Below are positions 63,974-64,000 of a stretch of DNA of 64,000 bases, in pieces. Numbering within the stretch: the stretch's first letter is position 1; each line of letters opens with the position of its first letter. The position numbers and the translations under genes were made by a program. Below the pieces are notes generated by a model, which was given only the letters and a program-made list of their open reading frames with translations, searched no databases and was not told where the DNA came from. Location of the stretch: the NCBI RefSeq assembly GCF_015999245.1, contig NZ_JAEAMR010000010.1:759913-823912 (forward strand), written 5' to 3'. Source of the stretch: Streptomyces sp. AV19 (GTDB taxonomy: Bacteria; Actinomycetota; Actinomycetes; Streptomycetales; Streptomycetaceae).

Positions 63974-64000
63974 TCAGCCGAGGTCGAGCACGGCGGCCAG
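63974..64000 (-). CDS. Possible 3' end of a gene entering from the right edge
   Basis: Nine minus-strand codons read L-A-A-V-L-D-L-G-stop (TGA at 63976-63974), a plausible protein end with normal codon use. Too short to identify. The region 63736-63973 between it and the Met-rich gene shows no gene. Confidence 0.25.
   Translation of the reverse strand: MAAVLDLG

Overview
The window is high-GC actinobacterial DNA with C/G-ending codons, many GTG and TTG starts and frequent 4-bp stop/start overlaps. The gene set (EccA-type ATPase, DUF574 methyltransferase, class F sortase with a His/Asp repeat protein, modular PKS with P450 and ferredoxin) points to Streptomyces or a close relative. No rRNA, tRNA or CRISPR array was found.

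Left part (1-28.7 kb), mostly chromosomal housekeeping. A 5'-truncated Asp/Arg/Gly/His/Trp repeat protein and an MFS transporter are followed by a complete riboflavin operon under an FMN riboswitch (ribD, ribE, a PnuC/RibM-type transporter, ribBA, ribH). Then come hisE-hisG, a PH-domain protein, two CNNM/CBS membrane proteins, an EccA-like AAA+ ATPase, a uridine kinase-like protein, a Tat-exported C39-like peptidase and an APC permease. A DUF574 methyltransferase is translationally coupled to a PAS-GGDEF-EAL c-di-GMP protein. Further right are DUF779, a DUF4956 plus VTC-domain pair, a methyltransferase, and a sortase operon with its repeat protein. Last is a LysR-type effector domain without a DNA-binding domain, coupled to a CdiI-like immunity protein and divergent from DUF5997, then an SDR divergent from a TetR regulator.

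Middle (29.6-37.2 kb), a broken polyketide locus. A P450, a ferredoxin, a LuxR-type regulator with an atypical receiver domain, and a type I PKS with a KSQ-AT-ACP loading module followed by KS and the first part of an AT. The PKS is cut off at about 37155, 50 bp before a relic of an aldehyde dehydrogenase 3' end.

Island (37.2-57.9 kb). Its right border is the 3' end of an intact aldehyde dehydrogenase; its left border is a diverged second copy of the same 3' end. This is the pattern left by integration into a gene's 3' end, but no recombinase gene is visible. The cargo is defence-like: a PIN-like protein, a DUF6615-like protein, an N6-adenine methylase-like protein with a changed catalytic motif, a Ser/Thr kinase, a Cas4/RecB-like Fe-S nuclease, and a three-gene pPIWI_RE set (REase, DinG-type helicase, prokaryotic PIWI). 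The PIN-like gene is split by an IS4-family element with 11-bp terminal repeats and a 10-bp target duplication, and that IS is itself split by a group II intron whose ends and in-frame exon junction can be read at base level.

Right end (57.9-64 kb): the aldehyde dehydrogenase, a small holin-like protein overlapping the 3' end of aceE (pyruvate dehydrogenase E1) with a clear promoter and operator-like palindromes, and a Met-rich membrane protein.

The most notable content is the six-gene defence neighbourhood around pPIWI_RE and the nested insertion next to it. Four genes in the left part also carry tandem duplications of their own 3' ends including the stop codon.
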